Assembly (NCBI RefSeq): GCF_031886125.1
Contig: NZ_CP119391.1
Coordinates: 1,612,001 to 1,676,000, forward strand
Direction: 5' to 3'
DNA from: Halomonas piscis
GTDB taxonomy: Bacteria; Pseudomonadota; Gammaproteobacteria; Pseudomonadales; Halomonadaceae
Length of the DNA stretch: 64,000 nt
Part shown: positions 1-6,885 of the stretch, piece after piece
How positions within the stretch are numbered: position 1 is the first letter of the stretch
Layout of the letters: each line of letters begins with the position of its first letter
The notes under the pieces: generated by a model
What the model was told of the DNA's origin: nothing
The model's database searches: none
Seen by the model: the letters and a program-made list of their open reading frames with translations, nothing else
Program-made: the position numbers and the translations under genes

Positions 1-1
1 G

Positions 2-103
2 GACGACGCAGTCATTTTCGGTCTGGTCACTGTCGGCATGATGGTCGCTTTCATGGGCGGATGGGTAGCGTTCATCATCCGTGATCACCGCCGGAAACGC
101 TAA
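2..103 (+). CDS. C-terminal fragment of a small membrane protein
   Basis: The window opens inside an open frame that ends at TAA 101-103. The 33 visible residues are a single hydrophobic stretch (VIFGLVTVGMMVAFMGGWVAF region) followed by a basic tail ending HRRKR, which suggests one transmembrane helix with a cytoplasmic positive end. The start lies outside the window, so the length and family cannot be determined. It is followed by the possible small RNA and terminator at 120-294. I do not recognise the family; short single-helix proteins of this kind are common in gammaproteobacteria. Confidence 0.55.
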   Translation, partial: DDAVIFGLVTVGMMVAFMGGWVAFIIRDHRRKR

Positions 104-119
104 GCCGGCGGCATTCGTC

Positions 120-294
120 ACAACGCGCTTTCAAGGAGGAGGATTCAAGGGACGGTTCTAGCGGACAGAGCGGCACGGATGCCACCACAGGGGAAAAAAG
201 AAAAGCGTCACTGGGTGCTACCAGTCGTCAGGGGGAAGGCCGAGGGAGATTCCCGAGGCTTTCAGTCGCCGGCTCTTCGGAGCCGGCTTTTTTT
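120..294 (+). ncRNA. Possible GGA-rich small RNA (CsrA/RsmA-binding type)
   Basis: This 175-nt stretch has no convincing gene. It carries repeated GGA motifs: a GGAGGAGGA run near 137, then GGGAC, CGGAC, a CGGA loop closed by GGCA/TGCC near 173-184, GGGGAA, and GGGAGA. It ends in a strong intrinsic terminator. Several GGA motifs in single-stranded or loop positions are the hallmark of CsrB/RsmY-type RNAs that sequester CsrA. No clear promoter is visible, and it could instead be only the 3' untranslated region of the preceding gene. Confidence 0.3.
268..294 (+). terminator. Intrinsic terminator
   Basis: A perfect 8-bp stem GCCGGCTC/GAGCCGGC (268-275 and 280-287) with a TTCG tetraloop is followed directly by seven T residues (288-294). 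It ends the transcript from the preceding membrane-protein gene or the candidate small RNA, and it insulates the UPF0391 promoter downstream. Confidence 0.9.
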
Positions 295-328
295 ATGCGC
301 GGCCGGCACAATTGACAAGCGTTCACTA

Positions 329-1185
329 GGGCCTGTTGACGTTTCATGGCAGGGGTATTGGCAGGATAGGGGCAAGCTCGCAGAATAAAGGTTCCTACAC
401 CAACAAACTGCAAGCCTGCCATGCCCCGACAAATGCTCACGGATGAACACTGGTCGAAGCTGAAACCTATCCTGCTTCAACAAGGTATTTATGACAAGGC
501 CGACTTGCGTACCACGATAGAAGGCATCCTTTATCGGATGCGCACCGGCTGCCCGTGGCGGGACCTACCGGAGACGTTTGGCCCCTGGAACACGGTCTAC
601 AAGCGTTTTAACGCCTGGTCAGCGAGTGGAAAGCTGATGAGGCTTTTCAGCTCTCTGGTGGAGGAGCCTGATGTTGAGTGGCTGTTCATTGATGGCTCCT
701 ACGTCAAGGCCCACCAGGACAGCACCGGAGCTGCCACGGAAGACGCAGAAGCCATTGGCAAAAGTCGTGCAGGCAATACCAGCAAGATCCACTTGACCGT
801 AGATGCCTATGGGCTACCGATCACCTTCAGAATAACCGGGGGTGAGGTGCACGACAGCACGGAAGCCCGGGCATTGATTGACGATTTGCCAGCGGGTGAT
901 GCATTGGTGGCTGACAAGGGCTATGACAGCGAGCGTATCCGTGGACAGATCGAAGCCAAGGGCATGGCTGCCGTCATTCCACGCAAACGCAACTCAAAGA
1001 AAGGAAATGCCAATCTGGACAGAGGCTTATATCGCTATCGGCATCTGGTTGAGAATGCCTTTGCTCGATTGAAGCCGTATCGCGCCATCGCAACGCGTTA
1101 CGACAAGCTCAAGCGAAACTACGAAAGCATGGTGGCCTTGGCCTGCGGCTTTTTATGGCTGCCCATGTGAAACGTCAACACGCCC
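329..1185 (+). mobile_element. IS5-family insertion sequence, complete, 857 bp
   Basis: The element is bounded by inverted repeats that start GGGCCTGTTGACGTTTCA on the left and, read inward from the right, GGGCGTGTTGACGTTTCA; one mismatch is visible over these 18 bases. The dinucleotide TA flanks both ends (327-328 and 1186-1187), the short TA target duplication seen in the IS427-type branch of IS5. It encodes one intact DDE transposase. It looks recent and potentially active because both ends and the reading frame are intact. Confidence 0.9.
421..1170 (+). CDS. IS5-family DDE transposase
   Basis: The 249-aa transposase of the surrounding element. An N-terminal helix-turn-helix region (about residues 5-70, with the CPWRDLP motif typical of IS5 transposases) precedes a DDE catalytic domain. 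Candidate catalytic residues are D91 in FIDGSY, D165 in VADKGYD and E211 in LVENAFARLK. The frame is complete with no frameshift, although many IS427-group elements split it into two frames. The stop codon is only about 15 bp from the right inverted repeat. It would cut and rejoin the IS ends to move the element. Confidence 0.93.
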   Translation: MPRQMLTDEHWSKLKPILLQQGIYDKADLRTTIEGILYRMRTGCPWRDLPETFGPWNTVYKRFNAWSASGKLMRLFSSLVEEPDVEWLFIDGSYVKAHQDSTGAATEDAEAIGKSRAGNTSKIHLTVDAYGLPITFRITGGEVHDSTEARALIDDLPAGDALVADKGYDSERIRGQIEAKGMAAVIPRKRNSKKGNANLDRGLYRYRHLVENAFARLKPYRAIATRYDKLKRNYESMVALACGFLWLPM

Positions 1186-1254
1186 TAATGCGGTTATTAG
1201 TAACGCTACCGCCACCTCTGAGCGCAACCAAGCGCTCGCCCAAAGGAGCCGCCC

Positions 1255-1410
1255 ATGCTGAATAACGCTGTGCTTTTCTTGATCATCGCCATCATCGCCG
1301 CTTTTTTCGGCTTTGGTGGTATCGCCGGCGTCGCCGCGACGATTGCCAAGGTGCTGTTTGTCATCTTCCTGATACTGTTCCTCGTGTCGCTGGTAACGGG
1401 ACGTCGATGA
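1255..1410 (+). CDS. UPF0391 (DUF1328) small membrane protein
   Basis: A 51-aa, two-helix hydrophobic protein ([20 protein letters not shown] start, GRR end) that matches the UPF0391/DUF1328 family, of which E. coli YtjA is a member. The function of the family is unknown; members are short inner-membrane proteins. The start is supported by AAAGGAG at 1242-1248. It has its own monocistronic unit between the IS element and a long palindrome. Its natural promoter seems to have been interrupted by the IS, so expression in this strain may be reduced. Confidence 0.85.
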   Translation: MLNNAVLFLIIAIIAAFFGFGGIAGVAATIAKVLFVIFLILFLVSLVTGRR

Positions 1411-1480
1411 CGGTATAGCCCATCGCCTGGCCGGTACCCGGGGGCAGTCAGGCCAAGGGGGTGCGCCAGGTACCGGAGAT

Positions 1481-1520
1481 CGCGCCCCGCTCGTACGCCT
1501 TGGCGTACGAGCGGGGCGCG
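1481..1520. terminator. 19-bp perfect inverted repeat between convergent genes
   Basis: CGCGCCCCGCTCGTACGCC at 1481-1499 is followed, after TT, by its exact reverse complement at 1502-1520. It lies between the convergent UPF0391 and lytic transglycosylase genes, so a bidirectional terminator is the simplest reading. Only a short T run (CTTT) follows on the plus strand. Confidence 0.55.
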
Positions 1521-1544
1521 AGTCTTTCGGGAGGCGGGCAAGGC

Positions 1545-2141
1545 TCAAGGAGGGGGCGTCAGCCGCCAGCGACTCTGCCAGGTATCGAGCACGCGCTCCG
1601 GGTAGCGGGTGTGACTCAGGCTGCCGTTGTAGCGCGCCAGCGCCCGGGTAAAGTCACCGTTTTCCCGTGCCAGGTAATAGGCAAGAATCGTGCAGCCGTA
1701 GCGCAGGTTGCGCTCGGGCGCCTTCAGATCGTCGGCGGCAAGGCCCAGCTCCTCGATCCAGAACGGCATGATCTGCATCAACCCCACCGCGCCGGCAGAC
1801 GACACCGCCTCGGGGCGAAACGCGCTTTCCACCTCGATCAGGGCCAGCACCAGCGACGGCGGCAGCCCCGCAAGCCGGGCTTCGCGATAAAGCCGTGTCA
1901 GCAGGGTTTTGCGCGCCGCCGCGTCACCCATGAACCTTGCCAGCCGCGCATCCATGGCGTCATGAAAGCGCCGCTGGGCCTTCTGCTGCCGGGCATCGGG
2001 TCGGGCGGCGTCGAAAGTGGGCTGAACCTCGGCGAAGGCGGCGGCTCCCAGCAGAGCGACGGCGCATAGAGCGCCGCTCAGGCGCTTTGCCAGGGACCTC
2101 CTTCGCCGCTGCGAGTGTCGTCTTCGCACGGGCAGAGGCAT
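1545..2141 (-). CDS. Lytic transglycosylase (SLT domain)
   Basis: A 198-aa exported murein lytic transglycosylase that cleaves MurNAc-GlcNAc bonds with formation of 1,6-anhydro-MurNAc. An Arg-rich n-region and hydrophobic segment (about residues 18-37) form a signal peptide, with no lipobox. The SLT domain spans roughly 85-190; the catalytic Glu is E105 in IEVESAF, followed by the family motifs AVGLMQIMP and RYNGS. The gene starts 4 nt after the proS stop on the same strand, so it is probably cotranscribed with proS. It is shorter than the Slt70 and MltC types. Confidence 0.88.
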   Translation of the reverse strand: MPLPVRRRHSQRRRRSLAKRLSGALCAVALLGAAAFAEVQPTFDAARPDARQQKAQRRFHDAMDARLARFMGDAAARKTLLTRLYREARLAGLPPSLVLALIEVESAFRPEAVSSAGAVGLMQIMPFWIEELGLAADDLKAPERNLRYGCTILAYYLARENGDFTRALARYNGSLSHTRYPERVLDTWQSRWRLTPPP

Positions 2142-2145
2142 GGCG

Positions 2146-3864
2146 CTACGCCGTTTTCTCTTCCAGAAACGCCACGATCTGCTCAGCCGGCGTCATGGTC
2201 ACCTCGGCATCCCGGCGGCCCTTGTACTCAAGTTCGTCCTTGTCCAGGCCGCGATCGCCGATGACGATGCGGTGGGGGATGCCCATCAGCTCCAGGTCGG
2301 CAAACTTCACCCCCGGGCGGGTGTCGCGGTCGTCCAGCAGCACGTCGAAGCCGGCCGCCGTCAGCGTCCGGTAGAGCTTGTCGGATGCTTCGCGCACGCG
2401 CTGGGACTTGTACGCGTTCATCGGTACCAGCGCCACCTGGAAGGGGGCGATGGCCTCGGGCCAGATGATGCCGGCGGCGTCGTGATTCTGCTCGATGGCA
2501 GCGGCTACCACTCGGGTGATGCCGATGCCGTAGCAGCCCATCCACGGATAGCTGGTCCTGCCGTTCTCGCCGAGCACCGTGGCGTTCATGGCCTCCGAAT
2601 ATTTCTGGCCCAGCTGGAAGACGTGGCCCACTTCGATACCGCGCTTGATCGACAGCGTGCCGTGGCCGTCCGGCGAGGGGTCGCCTTCCACCACGTTGCG
2701 CAGGTCAGCCACCTCGGGCAGGGGGGCGTCGCGCTCCCAGCTGATGCCGAAGTAGTGCTTGTCTTCCACGTTGGCCCCGGCGGCAAAGTCGCTCATCAGC
2801 GCCACGCTGCGGTCGATGATGATCGGCAGCTCTAGGTTGACCGGGCCCAGCGAGCCCGGGCCTGTGCCTACCGCGGCGCGGATCTCGTCTTCGTCGGCAA
2901 GCGTCAGCGGGGTCGCTACCTGGGCCAGGTTTTCCGCCTTGACGTCGTTCAGGGTGTGATCGCCGCGGACAATGAGGGCGACAAGCCCGCCGTCGGCGCC
3001 GTGGACCATCAGCGTCTTCACGGTTTTTTCAATGGGCAGATCAAACTGCTCGACCAGGTCGGCGATGGTCTTGACGCGAGGGGTATCGACCAACCGCAGC
3101 GCCTCGGCGGGGGCGGCGCGGGCAGCGTCGCTGCCCAGGGGGGCGGCCAGCGCTTCGGCCTTTTCCATGTTGGCGGCGTAGTCGGAGCCGGTGGAGAAAA
3201 CGATGTCGTCCTCGCCGGAGTCGGCCAGCACGTGGAATTCGTGGGAGCCGGTGCCGCCGATGGAGCCGTTGTCGGCGATCACCGGGCGGAACTCAAGCCC
3301 CAGCCGGGTGAAGATGCGCGTGTAGGCGTCGTACATGCCCTGGTAGCTGTCCTTGAGCGAGGCCTCATCGACGTGGAAGGAGTAGGCGTCCTTCATGATG
3401 AACTCCCGGGAGCGCATGACGCCGAAGCGCGGGCGGATCTCGTCGCGAAACTTGGTCTGGATCTGGTAGAAGTTCATCGGCAGCTGCTTGTAGCTGGCGA
3501 TTTCCTTGCGCACCAGGTCGGTGATGACTTCCTCGTGGGTGGGGCCCACGCAGTAGTCCCGGGAGTGGCGATCCTTCAGCCGCAGAAGCTCCGGGCCATA
3601 CTCGTCCCAGCGGCCGGACTCCTCCCACAGCTCGGCGGGCTGCACCGCCGGCATCAGCACTTCCTGGGCGCCGGCGCGGTTCATTTCCTCGCGTACCACG
3701 GCTTCGACCTTGCGCAGGGTCTTGAGCCCCAGCGGCAGCCAGGTGTAAAGGCCCGACGTCAGCCGGCGGATCATCCCCGCGCGCAGCATCAGCTGATGGC
3801 TGATGATGTCGGCATCCGCCGGGGTTTCTTTCAGGGTGGCAATCAACAGTTGGCTGGCGCGCAT
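2146..3864 (-). CDS. proS: Prolyl-tRNA synthetase
   Basis: A 572-aa class II aminoacyl-tRNA synthetase that charges tRNA-Pro. It has the bacterial architecture: catalytic core with motif 1 and motif 2 ([22 protein letters not shown] near 145-165), a YbaK-like editing insertion in the middle (about 230-380), motif 3 (GCYGIGITR near 445), and a C-terminal anticodon-binding domain ending VAFLEEKTA. The length matches E. coli ProS (572 aa). It is the first gene of a probable two-gene unit with the downstream lytic transglycosylase. Confidence 0.97.
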   Translation of the reverse strand: MRASQLLIATLKETPADADIISHQLMLRAGMIRRLTSGLYTWLPLGLKTLRKVEAVVREEMNRAGAQEVLMPAVQPAELWEESGRWDEYGPELLRLKDRHSRDYCVGPTHEEVITDLVRKEIASYKQLPMNFYQIQTKFRDEIRPRFGVMRSREFIMKDAYSFHVDEASLKDSYQGMYDAYTRIFTRLGLEFRPVIADNGSIGGTGSHEFHVLADSGEDDIVFSTGSDYAANMEKAEALAAPLGSDAARAAPAEALRLVDTPRVKTIADLVEQFDLPIEKTVKTLMVHGADGGLVALIVRGDHTLNDVKAENLAQVATPLTLADEDEIRAAVGTGPGSLGPVNLELPIIIDRSVALMSDFAAGANVEDKHYFGISWERDAPLPEVADLRNVVEGDPSPDGHGTLSIKRGIEVGHVFQLGQKYSEAMNATVLGENGRTSYPWMGCYGIGITRVVAAAIEQNHDAAGIIWPEAIAPFQVALVPMNAYKSQRVREASDKLYRTLTAAGFDVLLDDRDTRPGVKFADLELMGIPHRIVIGDRGLDKDELEYKGRRDAEVTMTPAEQIVAFLEEKTA

Positions 3865-3910
3865 GGGGACAACGATCCTTAAAGCTGGGCACGATTAGCG
3901 AAAAAGCGCA

Positions 3911-3939
3911 AAAAAGCGCTGCCGGCAGGGCGCCGGCAG
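3911..3939 (-). terminator. Intrinsic terminator of the rpiR-GDPD unit
   Basis: Read on the minus strand, CTGCCGGC-GCCCT-GCCGGCAG (3939-3919) is followed by CGC and a T run (complement of AAAAAA at 3911-3916). It lies downstream of the glycerophosphodiesterase gene and upstream of proS, so it separates the two minus-strand units. Confidence 0.75.
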
Positions 3940-4085
3940 TCGGGTATGAAACCATTGTACGGCGAAGCGCAAAGCGCGGCAAAGAAAGGGCGGGGAGGGT
4001 CGGGGCTATCGCAGAGGGGCCCGTGCCAGGGATGGCGCCCTCCCAGCCCCGCTGACGGCGCAGCCGGAGCGACTGAGCTAACGGC

Positions 4086-4844
4086 TCACCGGGGCGGCGG
4101 AAATGCCGCCGGCTCGTCGCTGATCACGCTGCGCACCCCCCACTGCCAGAAGGGGGCAAACGCCGCCGGGTCGTTGGCGGTATAGCACAGCACGGCGTAG
4201 CCCGCCCGGCGAATCGCGCCGAGCTGGCTGCGGGTGGCGTAGCGCCAGTCCAGATGCACGCTGAACGCCTCCACCGCCGCGCAGTGGCTGGCCCAGGCGG
4301 CGGGCAGCCGTTTATACAGCCTGCCCAGCGCCAGCGCCTCGGGCGGGGCGATGTCCCGGGCGACGGCCAGCGCCGGCTGGCTGAACGACGACACCAGCAG
4401 CCGCTCGGGCGGCAGCGCGGCAAGCGCTTTGGGCACGGCCTGCCGGGCCAGGGCAAGGGGGTCGCGGCCGCGGTTGACCTTGAGCTCGAGGTTGAGCCCC
4501 ATGCCCAGGCTTGCCAGCAGGGCCAGCATATCGGTCAGGGTGGCGATCGGCTCGCCGCGAAAGGCCTCGCCAAACCAGGCGCCGGCGTCGAGCCGGGCGG
4601 CGCTTTCCTGATCGAGCCGGGCCAGCCGGGAGCGGCCGTTGGAGCAGCGGCTGACGTCGCGGTCGTGCCAGATGACCGGCGTGCCGTCGCCCAGCAGCTG
4701 GACGTCGAGCTCTACCCAGCCAATGCCGGCGCGGTGGGCCGCGCGTACCGCGGCCTGGGTGTTTTCCGGTGCCCGCCGGCTGTAGCCCCGGTGGCCGATC
4801 ACCGGCGGCAGGGCGGCGGCGGGGAACGCCGTGGCAAGGCTCAT
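4086..4844 (-). CDS. Glycerophosphodiester phosphodiesterase, cytoplasmic UgpQ type
   Basis: A 252-aa GDPD-family TIM-barrel enzyme that hydrolyses glycerophosphodiesters to glycerol-3-phosphate plus an alcohol. The metal and catalytic motifs are visible: IGHRGYSRRAPENT at 16-29, WVELDVQLLGDG near 55-66 and WHD shortly after. No signal peptide or membrane segment is seen, in contrast to the second paralogue at 42638-44545. The start ATG overlaps the end of the RpiR-type regulator (ATGA), so the two are translationally coupled. An intrinsic terminator follows. Confidence 0.92.
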   Translation of the reverse strand: MSLATAFPAAALPPVIGHRGYSRRAPENTQAAVRAAHRAGIGWVELDVQLLGDGTPVIWHDRDVSRCSNGRSRLARLDQESAARLDAGAWFGEAFRGEPIATLTDMLALLASLGMGLNLELKVNRGRDPLALARQAVPKALAALPPERLLVSSFSQPALAVARDIAPPEALALGRLYKRLPAAWASHCAAVEAFSVHLDWRYATRSQLGAIRRAGYAVLCYTANDPAAFAPFWQWGVRSVISDEPAAFPPPR

Positions 4845-5740
4845 TCGACGTAGGCACCCAGCTCGCGCATGCGCTGCTCAAAGCGGGTGACGTTATCCAC
4901 TAGCTCGGCCGGCCCCCGGGCCACGCACTCGGCGAGCATGGCCTCGATCAGCGTGATGGCGGCGAGGATCGAGGGGAAAAAGTGCGGCGTGTCGCTTGCC
5001 AGGTTGAATACCAGGTCGGCGCCCGGCACCAACGGCGAGCTCAGGGTGTCGGTGACCACGATGAGGCCGGCGCCGCTTCGGCGGACAACCTCCAGCGCGC
5101 GAAGGGTTTCGGCGCAGTAGGGGGCAAAGCCGAACACCACGGCGAGATCCCCCTCGCCCAGGGGAGCAAGCTCGGTGAGCAGGCCGCCCTCAAGCCCGCG
5201 GATCAGCTCGATGTGCGGCATGGCAATGCGCCCCACGTAGGCAAAATGGTAGGCGCAGGTAAAAGTGTCGCGAAAGCCGATGGCGGCGATGCGCCGGGCG
5301 TCGAGCAGACGCTGGGCGGCGGCTTCTACCCGGGTCTGGTTGTCCGCGGTGAGCAGCGCGGCAACGTTGGCCAGAGCGGAGTCGCCGATATCGCCGAACA
5401 CGCTGTTGGCGCGCGTTCGGGAGTGCTGTTTGAGCCGGGTGGCACGGCCGGAGAGCTCGCTTGAGCCTTCCTGCAGCGCGGCCTGGAAGACCTGGCGAAA
5501 AGGCTCATAGCTGCCAAAGCCCAGCTTTTTCGCCAGCCGTACCAGGGTGGAGGGCGTGACTCCGGCGGCGCTGGCCGAGCCGCGCACCGACTGGAAGGCG
5601 ACCTCGCCCGGGTGGTCGAGCACATAGGCCGCCGCCTGGCGCAGCTGGGGGCTGAGGCCCGGGCTCGCGTCTGCCAGACGACGGGAAAGCTCGCTCAGGT
5701 GGTCTTCGGCGGTCAAGGGGTTGTCGGTGCTTGGCGTCAT
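4841..5740 (-). CDS. RpiR-family transcriptional regulator (HTH-SIS)
   Basis: A 299-aa regulator with an N-terminal RpiR helix-turn-helix (about residues 20-95; SASAAGVTPSTLVRLAKKLGF is the recognition region) and a C-terminal SIS sugar-phosphate-binding domain (about 130-270). An open frame extends upstream to 5971, but it runs through the promoter region; ATG 5740 (MTPSTDNPL) is the fitting start. It is coupled to the glycerophosphodiesterase gene and divergent from the crotonase/acyl-CoA synthetase operon. It probably controls one or both through the palindrome at 5877-5890. The effector is unknown. Confidence 0.88.
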   Translation of the reverse strand: MTPSTDNPLTAEDHLSELSRRLADASPGLSPQLRQAAAYVLDHPGEVAFQSVRGSASAAGVTPSTLVRLAKKLGFGSYEPFRQVFQAALQEGSSELSGRATRLKQHSRTRANSVFGDIGDSALANVAALLTADNQTRVEAAAQRLLDARRIAAIGFRDTFTCAYHFAYVGRIAMPHIELIRGLEGGLLTELAPLGEGDLAVVFGFAPYCAETLRALEVVRRSGAGLIVVTDTLSSPLVPGADLVFNLASDTPHFFPSILAAITLIEAMLAECVARGPAELVDNVTRFEQRMRELGAYVE

Positions 5741-5876
5741 CGAGTCGGGCCGGCCGGGAAAATAAAGGAAGAGCGCGCTGGCTGCGGCGCGCAGTTTCAG
5801 CACGACTGTACCTGAAACGAAGAGCGCGGCACAGCCGTGTTGACGCGCGCCGGGGGCGCGGCTATGATCGGAAAGT

Positions 5877-5890
5877 GAAACGTATGTTTC
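5877..5890. promoter_or_regulatory. Probable RpiR-type operator
   Basis: GAAACGTATGTTTC has GAAAC/GTTTC half-sites with a 4-bp centre. A second GAAAC half-site follows at 5907-5911 (AGAAACATATG) and a third GAAA at 5897-5900. RpiR-family proteins often bind GAAA/TTTC-type palindromes. The site lies between the divergent regulator and crotonase genes, where it could act on both. Confidence 0.5.
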
Positions 5891-5894
5891 TTCA

Positions 5895-5925
5895 TTGAAA
5901 TCATGAGAAACATATGTGCTATACA
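5895..5925 (+). promoter_or_regulatory. Candidate promoter for the crotonase operon
   Basis: TTGAAA (5895-5900) and CTATAC (5919-5924) are separated by 18 bp. The GAAAC repeat at 5907-5911 falls in the spacer, a position that would allow repression. The hexamers match the sigma-70 consensus only partly. Confidence 0.4.
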
Positions 5926-5991
5926 CATAGGTATTGCAATACCGATTTGACGCTCTGCTTCTGACGCTCACCGCCTACCCGGAAGATACCC

Positions 5992-6825
5992 ATGCCTGGT
6001 TTTGACGCCGCTACCGATGCGCTGCCCGACTACGACACCCTGCGCCTTGCCTGGCTGACGGCCGATGCCGACAGCCGCGTGCTGGAAATTCGCCTCAACC
6101 GCCCCCACCGGCTGAACGCCGTGGTCGAAACCCTCTACGACGAGCTGCTCGATGCCCTGGCTTTTGCCCGGGGGGAAAACCGAGTCCGCGCGCTGGTGCT
6201 GACCGGCGAAGGGCGAGCGTTCTGCGTCGGAGCGGACATGAAGGAACACGGCGGCGCCGAGCGTACGCTTTATCAGCGGCGTGCCTATCTGCAGCGCGGC
6301 AACGACGTGTGCGAGGCGCTTTATCGCCTGCCCAAGCCGGTGATCGCCGCGGTTAACGGCTACGCTCTGGGCGCCGGCGCGGAAATGGCCGTGGCCTGCG
6401 ACTTCATCCTCATGGCCGACAAGGCGCAGATCGGCTTTCCCGAAACCGGCATCGGCACCTGCGTGGGCGGCGGCGTTTCCAAGATTTTGCCGCACCTGGT
6501 GGGTCTCGCCCAGGCCCGGCGGCTTTTGTACACCGGCGAGAAAATCGGCGGCGTGGAAGCGGCCCGGCTGCAGCTGGCGCTGGCGGCGTATCCCGAAGAC
6601 GAGCTTGCCGATCAGGCGCTAACGCTTGCCGAGCGCCTGGCCGCCCAGGCGCCGGTGTCCATGGCCATGCTCAAGCGGCTGGTCAACCTCGGCGCGGCCG
6701 AAGCGCTGGGCGAGCACCTGCAGCAGGAGCTGGACGCGGTCTTTACCTGTTCGACCACCGACGACTGGCAGGAGGGCGTGGACGCCTTCGCGCAAAAGCG
6801 CGCCCCGCGCTTTCAGGGCCGTTAG
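5992..6825 (+). CDS. Enoyl-CoA hydratase/isomerase family protein (first crotonase)
   Basis: A 277-aa crotonase-fold protein. Family landmarks are the oxyanion-hole segments AFCVGADMKEH and NGYALGAGAEMAVACDF, with the first catalytic-type Glu in GAGAEM, and FPETGIGTCVGGG, which carries the second Glu. The C-terminal helix region contains APVSMAMLKRLVN. It acts on a CoA thioester, but the substrate cannot be read from sequence. It is the first gene of a three-gene operon with an NDP-forming acyl-CoA synthetase and a second crotonase, which points to activation and side-chain hydration or cleavage of a carboxylic acid. Confidence 0.88.
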   Translation: MPGFDAATDALPDYDTLRLAWLTADADSRVLEIRLNRPHRLNAVVETLYDELLDALAFARGENRVRALVLTGEGRAFCVGADMKEHGGAERTLYQRRAYLQRGNDVCEALYRLPKPVIAAVNGYALGAGAEMAVACDFILMADKAQIGFPETGIGTCVGGGVSKILPHLVGLAQARRLLYTGEKIGGVEAARLQLALAAYPEDELADQALTLAERLAAQAPVSMAMLKRLVNLGAAEALGEHLQQELDAVFTCSTTDDWQEGVDAFAQKRAPRFQGR

Positions 6826-6885
6826 CGCCCGCCGCCGACGTTTGCCGCCTTCTTCGCTCAACGCCCCCAGAGGTCAGCGTATTCC

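Larger units (their letters stand above)
312..1200 (+). promoter_or_regulatory. Promoter split by IS insertion
   Basis: A perfect -35 hexamer TTGACA lies at 312-317. If the element at 329-1185 and one copy of the duplicated TA are removed, the next bases join to give a 17-18 bp spacer and a -10-like TTATTA/TATTAG at 1194-1200. The promoter would serve the UPF0391 gene at 1255. The IS sits in the spacer, 11 nt after the -35, so the two hexamers are now about 875 bp apart. Confidence 0.55.

Noticed and set aside
179..388. 69-codon frame in the leader before the IS
   Set aside because: It crosses the intrinsic terminator and the IS left end, has no ribosome-binding site and no recognisable protein features.
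5741..5971. N-terminal extension of the RpiR-type regulator
   Set aside because: The upstream 77 codons cover the operator and promoter region and have no family similarity; ATG 5740 gives a normal-length protein.
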